A stretch of 8,034 nucleotides of DNA, from assembly GCA_016282455.1 (NCBI GenBank), contig JAEEKM010000009.1, positions 1 through 8,034 on the forward strand, given 5' to 3'. Below are positions 1 through 5,617 of the stretch, in pieces (position 1 is the first letter of the stretch; each line of letters begins with the position of its first letter). Source of the DNA: Treponema sp. Lineage in GTDB: Bacteria > Spirochaetota > Spirochaetia > Treponematales > Treponemataceae. The translations under genes were made by a program, and so were the position numbers. A model generated the notes under the pieces. It saw only the letters and a list, made by a program, of their open reading frames with translations. It searched no databases and was not told the origin of the DNA.

Positions 1-776
1 AATTTTCCAACCATCTGTGGAAGTCCCCAGGTTCCCAAAGAGGTGAGGAGAACTACTACAAGTAAATCAAGCGGGTCAGGACCGAAGAAGGAAACATAGG
101 CTCCGTTCATTACAGGAGAGGGTACCTGTGACATTGCGGAAAGACTTGCCATGAAGCCTCCGTTTTTAGAAAGCACTGCAAGTATTACAGCAACAATACC
201 GAAAAGCATTACAAGACCCTGAATAAAATCGTTTACGGCAGTTGCCATGTAGCCGCCTACGATTACATAAACTGCAGTGAGCACTGCCATGACGATAACA
301 CAGACAGCGTAGTCTACGTTAAAGGCCATGCGGAAGAGACGGGAGAGTCCGTTAAAGAGGGATGCAGTATATGGAATGAGGAAGAGGAAGGTGATTGCAC
401 TTGAAGCAACCTTAAGGCCGTTTGACTCATACCTCTGTCCAAAATATTCGGGCATGGTTTTTGAACCCAAGTGCTGGGTCATGATTCTGGTGCGGCGGCC
501 GAGAATTACCCATGCCATAAGGGAACCGATAAATGCGTTACCCAGACCAATCCAGGTGGAGGCAACACCAAACTTCCAGCCGAACTGTCCTGCGTAACCT
601 ACAAAGATTACTGCACTGAAGTAAGAAGTTCCGTAAGCAAAGGCAGTGAGCCAGGGACCAACGGTTCTTCCGCCAAGTACGTAACCGCTCACGTTTTTAC
701 CTGCACTGCGGCAGAGAAGTCCCACCACGATAAAGACCGCGAAGAAGACAACCAGTAAAGAAATTTTAATAAACAT
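1..776 (-). CDS. Sodium:solute symporter (SSS family), N-terminal half, runs off the left edge
   Basis: The 258 visible residues form a very hydrophobic membrane protein. It should use the sodium gradient to import a small solute across the inner membrane; the substrate cannot be told from sequence. An N-terminal helix (about 4-22) is followed by a GGRTVGPWLTAFAYGTSYFSA segment (35-55) typical of SSS transmembrane segment 1, several further helices, and the family-like stretch VGGYMATAVNDFIQG (173-187). The visible part ends in GTWGLPQMVGK, also familiar in the family. SSS proteins are usually about 450-550 residues, so about half is missing beyond position 1. The ATG at 776-774 is supported by AGGAG five bases upstream. 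The gene is separated from the ABC permease gene by a 278-nt repeat-rich gap, so it is probably a separate transcription unit. A sugar or organic acid substrate is possible given the nearby glycosidase, but that is inference. Confidence 0.9.
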   Translation of the reverse strand, partial: MFIKISLLVVFFAVFIVVGLLCRSAGKNVSGYVLGGRTVGPWLTAFAYGTSYFSAVIFVGYAGQFGWKFGVASTWIGLGNAFIGSLMAWVILGRRTRIMTQHLGSKTMPEYFGQRYESNGLKVASSAITFLFLIPYTASLFNGLSRLFRMAFNVDYAVCVIVMAVLTAVYVIVGGYMATAVNDFIQGLVMLFGIVAVILAVLSKNGGFMASLSAMSQVPSPVMNGAYVSFFGPDPLDLLVVVLLTSLGTWGLPQMVGK

Positions 777-781
777 ATACA

Positions 782-786
782 CTCCT
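782..786 (-). promoter_or_regulatory. Ribosome binding site of the symporter gene
   Basis: AGGAG on the minus strand, five bases before the ATG at 776. It fixes the start of the symporter gene. No convincing -10/-35 pair was found between it and the repeats; A/T-rich TATAAA lies just upstream, but no good -35 sits at standard spacing. Confidence 0.75.
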
Positions 787-820
787 GTTTATGTAATTTA
801 TATTTTCAGCACTCTGAGTA

Positions 821-859
821 AACACCTGTCACATCGAGCTAACACCTGTCACATCGAGC
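821..859. repeat. Tandem direct repeat, 19-bp unit, period 20
   Basis: The unit AACACCTGTCACATCGAGC occurs at 821-839 and again at 841-859 with no mismatch and a single base between copies. It lies 45-83 bases upstream of the symporter start. The second copy runs into a REP-like element that starts around 847, so the first copy looks like a partial duplication of the outer end of that element. It could also serve as a pair of binding sites. Confidence 0.85.
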
Positions 860-885
860 GTAGTCGAGATGTCTACATCTGTTTA
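847..885 (+). repeat. REP-like palindromic element, short form
   Basis: This stretch has the layout TGTCA, then ATCGAG, then GTCGAG, then ATCTGTTT. The reverse complement of the two 46-bp repeats further right (TGTCATTTCGACC through GTGGAGAAATC to ATCTGTTT) has the same order of blocks with a longer centre. I therefore take it as a member of the same family in the opposite orientation. An internal TCGA-GCGTAG-TCGA stem-loop is present at 854-867. Elements of this general kind are common in intergenic DNA of several bacterial phyla. Confidence 0.6.
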
Positions 886-909
886 CTAGTGCAACAGATA
901 TAGATTTCT
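867..909. repeat. Imperfect inverted repeat joining two opposed REP-like elements
   Basis: The 17-base arm at 867-883 (AGATGTCTACATCTGTT) pairs with the arm at 893-909, whose reverse complement is AGAAATCTATATCTGTT: 14 of 17 positions match. The 9-base loop is TACTAGTGC. This is the head-to-head arrangement expected when two copies of one palindromic element sit in opposite orientations, as in the BIME clusters of enterobacteria. Confidence 0.65.
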
Positions 910-938
910 CCACTCCGCTTACGCTCCGGTCGAAATGA
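893..938 (-). repeat. 46-bp dispersed repeat, copy 1
   Basis: This copy matches 1002-1047 at 45 of 46 positions; the only difference is A at 921 against G at 1030. It contains short self-complementary blocks (CCG...CGG and CGC...GCG type). Read on the minus strand it begins TCATTTCGACCGGAGCG, a phrase I know from dispersed REP-like repeats in several bacterial genomes. It is non-coding; translations of it appear as spurious short reading frames. Confidence 0.85.
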
Positions 939-939
939 G

Positions 940-959
940 GAGAAACCTATCGTTTTCTC
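940..959. other. Small hairpin between the two 46-bp repeats
   Basis: GAGAAA (940-945) pairs with TTTCTC (954-959) around an 8-base loop. It is the first of two stem-loops in the 63-bp spacer between repeat copies. No T-run follows on either strand in terminator position, so I do not call it a terminator. Confidence 0.45.
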
Positions 960-961
960 TA

Positions 962-986
962 CGAGTTTCCGCAAAGCGCAAACTCG
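962..986. other. Strong hairpin between the two 46-bp repeats
   Basis: CGAGTTT (962-968) pairs with AAACTCG (980-986). Inside, CGC (970-972) pairs with GCG (976-978) around an AAA loop, with one C-C mismatch between the two stem parts. It is the best stem-loop in the gap. It is not followed by a U-rich tail in either direction, so a structural or repeat-element role fits better than intrinsic termination. Confidence 0.7.
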
Positions 987-1001
987 CAGTAATATGGAAA
1001 A

Positions 1002-1047
1002 AACAGATATAGATTTCTCCACTCCGCTTGCGCTCCGGTCGAAATGA
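1002..1047 (-). repeat. 46-bp dispersed repeat, copy 2
   Basis: Second copy of the repeat at 893-938, same orientation, 109 bases further right, one mismatch. It begins only seven bases after the stop codon of the ABC permease gene. On the minus strand a run of six T (998-1003 region) follows the element, but the stem before it is weak (about three paired bases), so at best it is a poor transcription terminator for the upstream operon. Confidence 0.85.
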
Positions 1048-1054
1048 CAAAGTG

Positions 1055-1711
1055 TCATAAGTCCACCTTTTCAAACTTGCGGACTGCTATCGGGAAGGAG
1101 GCGAAAAAGCCTGCAAGCCAGACGGCAAGACCTATGCCCAGAAGAGGCAGCTGTTTTAAAAGCATTCCCTTTTCAAGCGAAGTAATAAATTTTCCTGCTT
1201 CTGTTCCCTGCCAGACCGGAACTTCTGCAAGACCAAAAAGAGTCATGTAAATAGTAAAGACAATCAGAAACTCCAGTATGTATTTACTCACCGCCTTTCT
1301 GAAACAGAGGGACAGCATGACAAAGTTTGTAACGCCAGAAATGAAAAGGACAATCCCGTAGAAGGCAACGCTTGCATTTATTCCCTGGCTGGGATTTACT
1401 CCGCCTGTAATATAGTTTGTAAGAAGAGCGGGCGGAATGGAAAAAAGAAGGGAAGAAAATTCATAAAGCGCAATGAAAAGAAAACGTGCCTTAACAACAT
1501 CTTTTTTCTTAATTGGTAGAGTTGCAGTAAAAAGAAAATCGTTGTTGTTGGAAGAGTTAATAAAAATCATCAGCGCACCCATTGTGCAGTAAAAGAAGGC
1601 AATGTAGCGGGGGTAGTTTGGAATGAGCATGCTGATAATGGAAAAAAAATAAAAGACTACTGCCTGCGGACCCATTGAAAGTTTTAGTTCTTTGTAAAGA
1701 AGATTTTTCAT
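1055..1711 (-). CDS. ABC-2-type transporter permease
   Basis: A 218-residue integral membrane protein with about six hydrophobic segments (roughly 17-30, 34-52, 78-98, 113-135, 140-160, 188-206). It should form the membrane channel of the exporter energised by the ATPase encoded just upstream. The block FLFTATLPIKKKDVVKARF after the second membrane segment resembles the cytoplasmic coupling region of ABC-2 permeases of the ABC2_membrane_5 kind (for example antibiotic-peptide exporters); assignment to that subfamily is from memory. I start it at the ATG at 1711-1709, one base after the ATPase TAG, because AGGA lies nine bases upstream. A longer frame opens at 1750 but would overlap the ATPase gene by 38 bases and add 13 unlikely residues. 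The close junction implies translational coupling. Substrate unknown. Confidence 0.85.
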   Translation of the reverse strand: MKNLLYKELKLSMGPQAVVFYFFSIISMLIPNYPRYIAFFYCTMGALMIFINSSNNNDFLFTATLPIKKKDVVKARFLFIALYEFSSLLFSIPPALLTNYITGGVNPSQGINASVAFYGIVLFISGVTNFVMLSLCFRKAVSKYILEFLIVFTIYMTLFGLAEVPVWQGTEAGKFITSLEKGMLLKQLPLLGIGLAVWLAGFFASFPIAVRKFEKVDL

Positions 1712-1712
1712 T

Positions 1713-2558
1713 CTAACTTTTCCTTTCCAGATGAACAATGATGTCTTCAAGACTTGCTTCCTTTACGGTAAAAGCGTTCAGACTTTCTGCAAAAGATTTT
1801 TCTGCCAGTGCCTCAAACTCCCCTTTGTGGATTTTAAAACCGTAAAGTTTTTCTTCCATTTCTTTTGTCGTGAGGGAGGCATCTCCTTTTACAAGTGCCC
1901 AGGACTTTAATAAATTTTCTTTTGTTCCCGAATAAAATATTTGTCCTTCTTTAATGTAGACAATATGATCTGCACATTTTTCTAAATCGCTTGTAATGTG
2001 AGTGGAAAAAAGAATTGAACCTTCTCCGTCTGAAACAAAATCTTCAAAGAGAAGAATGATTTCGTCCCGGGAGGCAGGATCAAGCCCCGAGGTAGGTTCA
2101 TCAAGAATAAGAGTTTTCGCTCCGTGGGAGAGTGCACAGGCTATGGCATATTTTACCTGCATGCCTGAAGAAAGTTCCCTGTGCTTTTTTGATTCATCAA
2201 TTTCAAACTGACTGATAAGTTTTTTGTAGGTCTCCTCATTCCAGTCTGAATAAAAAGCTTTAATCACTTTGGTAAGAGTTTTTATTTTTGTATTAGGATA
2301 AAAATTTCTGCTGATGGAAAAGCCGATGGAACTTTTTATTTCCTCTTCATTTTTAGCTAGGTCAAAGCCGTTAATAAACACACTGCCCGAAGAAGAATGA
2401 ACAATGTTCAGCATGGATTTAAGACTTGTGGTTTTACCTGCTCCGTTTCTTCCAATAAAGCCCGTGATGCTTCCCTTTGGAACAGAAAAAGAAACATTGC
2501 TCAGCGAAAACTTTTCGTATTCCTTGCAGAGCCCGATCACCTCAATTGCATTTTCCAT
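1713..2558 (-). CDS. ABC transporter ATP-binding protein
   Basis: A 281-residue cytoplasmic ATPase that should power the adjacent ABC-2 permease. Visible motifs: Walker A GRNGAGKT (36-43), signature LSSGM (129-133), Walker B TLILDE (149-154), D-loop SGLD (157-160) and H-loop His187 in STH. The signature deviates from LSGGQ, and the Q-loop region (IGFSISRNFYP, 78-88) has no obvious glutamine. Both are usual in the YtrB/BcrA-like exporter ATPases that pair with ABC-2 permeases. The last 70 or so residues after the core form a C-terminal extension of the kind seen in that group. It starts 26 bases after the kinase stop and ends one base before the permease. No Shine-Dalgarno sequence precedes the ATG; a possible promoter lies at 2569-2597. 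Confidence 0.93.
   Translation of the reverse strand: MENAIEVIGLCKEYEKFSLSNVSFSVPKGSITGFIGRNGAGKTTSLKSMLNIVHSSSGSVFINGFDLAKNEEEIKSSIGFSISRNFYPNTKIKTLTKVIKAFYSDWNEETYKKLISQFEIDESKKHRELSSGMQVKYAIACALSHGAKTLILDEPTSGLDPASRDEIILLFEDFVSDGEGSILFSTHITSDLEKCADHIVYIKEGQIFYSGTKENLLKSWALVKGDASLTTKEMEEKLYGFKIHKGEFEALAEKSFAESLNAFTVKEASLEDIIVHLERKS
1721..1724 (-). promoter_or_regulatory. Ribosome binding site deciding the permease start
   Basis: AGGA, within AAGGAAAAG on the minus strand, nine bases before the ATG at 1711. It lies inside the last codons of the ATPase gene and favours the short permease start over the one at 1750. Confidence 0.65.
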
Positions 2559-2568
2559 GATAGACAGA

Positions 2569-2597
2569 ATTATGACGATTTTTTTTACTTTTGAAAA
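2569..2597 (-). promoter_or_regulatory. Possible internal promoter for the ABC transporter genes
   Basis: On the minus strand TTTTCA (2592-2597) and CATAAT (2569-2574) are separated by 17 bases, 9 of 12 matches to the sigma-70 consensus. Transcription would start about four bases before the ATG at 2558, giving an almost leaderless mRNA; this would fit with the lack of a ribosome binding site there. The A/T-rich surroundings make a chance match possible. Confidence 0.35.
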
Positions 2598-4204
2598 GTG
2601 GACGACAAAGAAGCATTTACAAAAAGGGTGTCCTGGTACCAGTCTATTATCATGCTGAATTCTTTGGTTTTGTAGCCTTCACATTCGACGCGGATTTTCA
2701 TGACCTTGCCGTTTAGGAGACTGTCGCTTTCTACTTCGGAAAGGGGAAGGTATTTTCCGTTTTGCAGGACGGTGAATACTGCCTGTGAAGAAAGGTCTTT
2801 TCCACTTTCTGCGTCAAAGGCTTTTACCTCTACCTGAACCGGGCGCTTTACTTTCTGCAGGCTGTCGAAGTTAAGTTCAAGATCCTCATCCTGCACTTTA
2901 AAGCTGGACCACATTACATAGGAACCTGCAAGCACCTTTACTCTGTATGAGCCTTTCTTCAGGTAAAGGGGTTTTGTAGAAAGAAGTTTTACATTTTTTT
3001 TCGCTGTAGTTTTTGCAGAAGTTTTAAAATCCCTTACGCTGCCTTTTACTTCGGGCAGCGCAGGATCTGTTTCGTCAAAGAAATATGCCTTTACCGGAAT
3101 GTCTGTTCCGTAGAGGTTGTTCTGTATTCCAGTTACAGGGGTTGTAAGGTTCAGTGTAACTCCACGATACCATGCTTTTAATAGAGTTTTGTGAATGTAG
3201 CCTTCGTTCCATGTGTAGTAGCCCGCTGCAAAAAGAAGTGCCGCACTTATTATGCCCGCAGTAATTTTTGCTCCGATATGTCTTCGCTTTTCAAACCGCG
3301 GAACTTCGAACTGTTTTTTTGAGATGATGATTTGGGCAAGAGAAATGCGTATTGCATGAGTGTCGTATTCAGAAAGATATTTTTTTACGATGTTGATTAC
3401 CGCATCAATTGATTTATACCTCTGGTTGGGTTTGGGGCGGAGCATTTTTTTTATCATGCGGCAGATAGATGAAGGAATTGAAGGATCAAGTTTTTTGGGG
3501 TTGATGTAGCGCCCGCGTTTTGTGCTTGAACCGAAAGGTTTTGTTCCGGTGAGCATTTCATAAAGCATCACTCCCATGGAATAAATGTCGGCACGGTTAT
3601 CAACTGAACGGGAATCGGAAATCTGCTCGGGGCTCATGTATGCGGGTGTTCCAAGAGTTACGCCTGTCTGCGTTACGTCTTCTGCAATCCGTGAAACAAT
3701 TTTATCAGACTGGGTAACGGAAATTTCTTCAATGTCGTCACTTGATGCAATTCCAAAATCTGCAAGCTTAACTTCTGCCCTTCTGCTGATGAGAATGTTT
3801 CCCGGCTTAATGTCTCTGTGAACGATTCCACGCGCATGTGCAAACTTAAGTGCGTAACAGGCATCAAGAAAAATCAGCAGGGAAAGTTCTGTGCTGAGCG
3901 AAACCTGTTTTTGAATCACCTGAGCAAGAGAAAGTCCGTCTACAAATTCTTCAACTATGTAATGAGAATTTCCTTCAACAAAATAATCAAAGAGATGGAC
4001 AATGTATGGGCTCTGCATGTCAAGGAGAATCTGTGCCTCACGCTTAAACCTTTCGCGCATGGTGGCATTTCCCCTGATGGTTAGTTTTTTCAAAATTACA
4101 AGCCGCTTGAGGGTAGGGTGAACTGCCTTGTAAACAGCTCCCATTCCTCCCTGTGCAACAAGTCCCATTATCTTGTACTTACCGATGAATTCTGTTTCTG
4201 CCAT
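2585..4204 (-). CDS. Transmembrane Ser/Thr protein kinase (PknB-like) with an extracytoplasmic C-terminal domain
   Basis: A 539-residue kinase expected to phosphorylate Ser/Thr of cytoplasmic partners in response to an outside signal. The N-terminal Hanks-type domain has the Gly loop AQGGMGAVYKA (17-27), Lys39, helix-C Glu56, catalytic HRDIKPGN (129-136), DFG (149-151) and SPE (191-193), so all catalytic residues are present. The activation segment is long, about 45 residues, with ten Ser/Thr and two VTQ blocks. A basic stretch (303-313) leads into one membrane helix (about 312-331). The remaining 205 or so residues should lie outside the cytoplasm. They look beta-rich, roughly two Ig-like or PEGA-like units, with no PASTA repeats recognised. 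GAGGGAG precedes the ATG by six bases. The gene follows the phosphatase by 28 bases and precedes the ABC ATPase by 26, which places it in one operon. Confidence 0.95.
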   Translation of the reverse strand: MAETEFIGKYKIMGLVAQGGMGAVYKAVHPTLKRLVILKKLTIRGNATMRERFKREAQILLDMQSPYIVHLFDYFVEGNSHYIVEEFVDGLSLAQVIQKQVSLSTELSLLIFLDACYALKFAHARGIVHRDIKPGNILISRRAEVKLADFGIASSDDIEEISVTQSDKIVSRIAEDVTQTGVTLGTPAYMSPEQISDSRSVDNRADIYSMGVMLYEMLTGTKPFGSSTKRGRYINPKKLDPSIPSSICRMIKKMLRPKPNQRYKSIDAVINIVKKYLSEYDTHAIRISLAQIIISKKQFEVPRFEKRRHIGAKITAGIISAALLFAAGYYTWNEGYIHKTLLKAWYRGVTLNLTTPVTGIQNNLYGTDIPVKAYFFDETDPALPEVKGSVRDFKTSAKTTAKKNVKLLSTKPLYLKKGSYRVKVLAGSYVMWSSFKVQDEDLELNFDSLQKVKRPVQVEVKAFDAESGKDLSSQAVFTVLQNGKYLPLSEVESDSLLNGKVMKIRVECEGYKTKEFSMIIDWYQDTLFVNASLSSTFQK

Positions 4205-4210
4205 TTTATT

Positions 4211-4217
4211 CTCCCTC
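4211..4217 (-). promoter_or_regulatory. Ribosome binding site of the kinase gene
   Basis: GAGGGAG on the minus strand, six bases before the ATG at 4204, in the 28-base gap after the phosphatase TAG. It is the strongest such site in the cluster. Confidence 0.75.
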
Positions 4218-4232
4218 TGAAATTATTTAGCC

Positions 4233-5240
4233 CTACAGACGGATGATGTCTTCTTCGGGATTGAATTTCTTTCCGTTTATTATCGCAACCTGCATCTCTT
4301 CCGGATTGTGAATTTGAACAAGAAGCCCCTGCTGCCTTAGTGCATACTTTTCTGCAACAGGTCTGTGCCCCGTAATGAAGAGGGCATTTTTTCTGAACTT
4401 TAACGGCAGCAGTTCACTGATTATTTTTTTTACAGACCCTTCTTCTGCCTCTCCGTTAGCAGTCCAGGTGAGAGCGTAACTTACCCTTGATTTTTCTTCG
4501 TGGTAATTTATGATTTCTTCGCGGGAATAAAAAACTTCCGGTTCTGCATGGCTTACCACACAGTTTTCAAATGCCGCGCACACAGGAAGACTTTTTTCAA
4601 AACAGCTTATTTCGTGCAGGATAAGGTCGTCGTAAAAATTGCGCATGAAGACTGTAACCATCTTTCCTTCGTCACAGAATTTTTTAAAGGGAAGGTTTCC
4701 GTATTTTTCTATGTGGTCTTCGTTTAAAATATTTTCATGATTTCCTTTAAGTATGTGAAAGTTTTCTTTGCAGTTTGCTTTTAGGACAAGAAGGATTTCA
4801 AGCAGCCTCAGGTTTTCTACCATCTCTTCGTTTAAAAATTCATTCAGAGAATTTCCCCTTTCACATTCCTGGTATGCTTTTTTCCATCTCTCTTTTCCCC
4901 GTCTTTCCGAATGGAAGATATCGCCTACGCAGCAGACAAGAATTTCTTTTTTTTCCAGAAGTTCAAGAACAGTTTTTCCCTGAATTTTAAAATCCATGAG
5001 TTTAAGAATGAGAGGGATTCTTGCATGAAGGTCAGGAACAACAATTACTGGAATACTGCTGTAATTTTTTGTGAAGTCAAGAAGTCCGCCCGGCTTTCCA
5101 TTTTTGTCTTTTGGTCTGTAGGACGTAACTTCTTCTTCCATTACTGAACCTGTCTTTTCCAAAAGAGTGAAAAGTTCTTCGTAAGGGGGAAGTTCTTTTG
5201 AGGAAGAAAATGCTTCCAGTACAGAAGGAATCTGAGACAA
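4233..5240 (-). CDS. PPP-like metallophosphoesterase, candidate phosphatase partner of the kinase
   Basis: A 335-residue soluble protein of the calcineurin-like metallophosphoesterase fold. Five blocks appear in order: PDLHAR (69-74), GDIFHSERRG (106-115), GNHEN (166-170), SHAEP (230-234) and TGHRPV (289-294). The residues expected to bind two metal ions (Asp70, His72, Asp107, Asn167, His231, His291) and the catalytic His168 are all present. The blocks differ from the PPP consensus: GDxHG is PDLHA and GDxxDRG is GDIFHSE, so the usual phosphate-binding Arg is displaced, possibly replaced by Arg113 or Arg114. Its place between FHA and kinase genes suggests it dephosphorylates kinase targets, but a nucleotide or other phosphoester substrate is equally open. 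The start is TTG at 5240, backed by AGGA nine bases upstream; the first in-frame ATG is codon 34 and would leave a poorer site. No signal peptide. Confidence 0.82.
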   Translation of the reverse strand: MSQIPSVLEAFSSSKELPPYEELFTLLEKTGSVMEEEVTSYRPKDKNGKPGGLLDFTKNYSSIPVIVVPDLHARIPLILKLMDFKIQGKTVLELLEKKEILVCCVGDIFHSERRGKERWKKAYQECERGNSLNEFLNEEMVENLRLLEILLVLKANCKENFHILKGNHENILNEDHIEKYGNLPFKKFCDEGKMVTVFMRNFYDDLILHEISCFEKSLPVCAAFENCVVSHAEPEVFYSREEIINYHEEKSRVSYALTWTANGEAEEGSVKKIISELLPLKFRKNALFITGHRPVAEKYALRQQGLLVQIHNPEEMQVAIINGKKFNPEEDIIRL

Positions 5241-5249
5241 AGTGTTCTT

Positions 5250-5253
5250 TCCT
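5250..5253 (-). promoter_or_regulatory. Ribosome binding site supporting a TTG start
   Basis: AGGA, within GCAGGAAAG, nine bases before TTG at 5240 and inside the 25-base gap after the FHA gene. The same nine-base spacing is used by the permease gene. It favours TTG over the ATG at 5141. Confidence 0.6.
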
Positions 5254-5265
5254 GCAGGGCCTGTT

Positions 5266-5610
5266 TCAGGACATTACGAGGGTTGCGGCTCCGATAGTGA
5301 TTTTGTCACCCGGATTAAGCCTTACATATTTTCCTGCGGGCACGCGCACTCCGTTCAGAAAAGTTCCGTTGGTGCTTTCTTCGTCTTTAAGAAAGTATGC
5401 ATCCTTAATTTTCTGAATGGTCGCATGATGACGGCTGGCAAGTTTGTTGTCAATCACAATCGTGTTGTCAAAAGAACGGCCTATGGTCATCTTTGCAACT
5501 AGAGTGATTTTCTGTTTGTTGAACACAAGGTATGAAACCGGTGTTCCCTCTGCAATCTTTTCAAGATGTTTTCCAACAGCGCTTGATGTAGCAATAGTAA
5601 CGTCTTCCAT
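5266..5610 (-). CDS. Small FHA-domain protein (phosphothreonine reader)
   Basis: A 114-residue cytoplasmic protein made almost entirely of one forkhead-associated domain (about 27-114), which binds phosphothreonine peptides. The hallmark residues are all visible: Gly44-Arg45 in TIGRSFDN, Ser59 and His62 in LASRHHATI, and STNGTFLNG (79-87) with Asn81 and Asn86. The 26 residues before the domain contain VTIATSS (4-10), which resembles the VTVETTS phospho-switch segment I recall from actinobacterial GarA/OdhI. That suggests the protein may be phosphorylated by the kinase two genes downstream and then bind its own tail, but this is inference. It is the first gene of the cluster and has a strong extended -10 promoter; no ribosome binding site precedes the ATG, so translation is probably from a leaderless or nearly leaderless mRNA. 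Confidence 0.93.
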   Translation of the reverse strand: MEDVTIATSSAVGKHLEKIAEGTPVSYLVFNKQKITLVAKMTIGRSFDNTIVIDNKLASRHHATIQKIKDAYFLKDEESTNGTFLNGVRVPAGKYVRLNPGDKITIGAATLVMS

Positions 5611-5617
5611 AAAAAAG

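Noticed and set aside
962..1003. Intrinsic terminator for the five-gene cluster
   Set aside because: The strong hairpin at 962-986 has no U-tract after it on the minus strand, and the T-run near 998-1003 comes after only a weak stem. I see no convincing terminator in the gap.
873..1058. 61-residue minus-strand reading frame beginning MTLCHFDRSASGVEK
   Set aside because: It is the translation of the REP-like repeats; both 46-bp copies lie inside it and give the familiar spurious HFDRSASGVEKS peptide. It also has no ribosome binding site.
1055..1750. Longer version of the permease starting at 1750
   Set aside because: It overlaps the ATPase gene by 38 bases, adds charged residues before a natural MKNLLYKELK start, and the ribosome binding site at 1721-1724 points to 1711.
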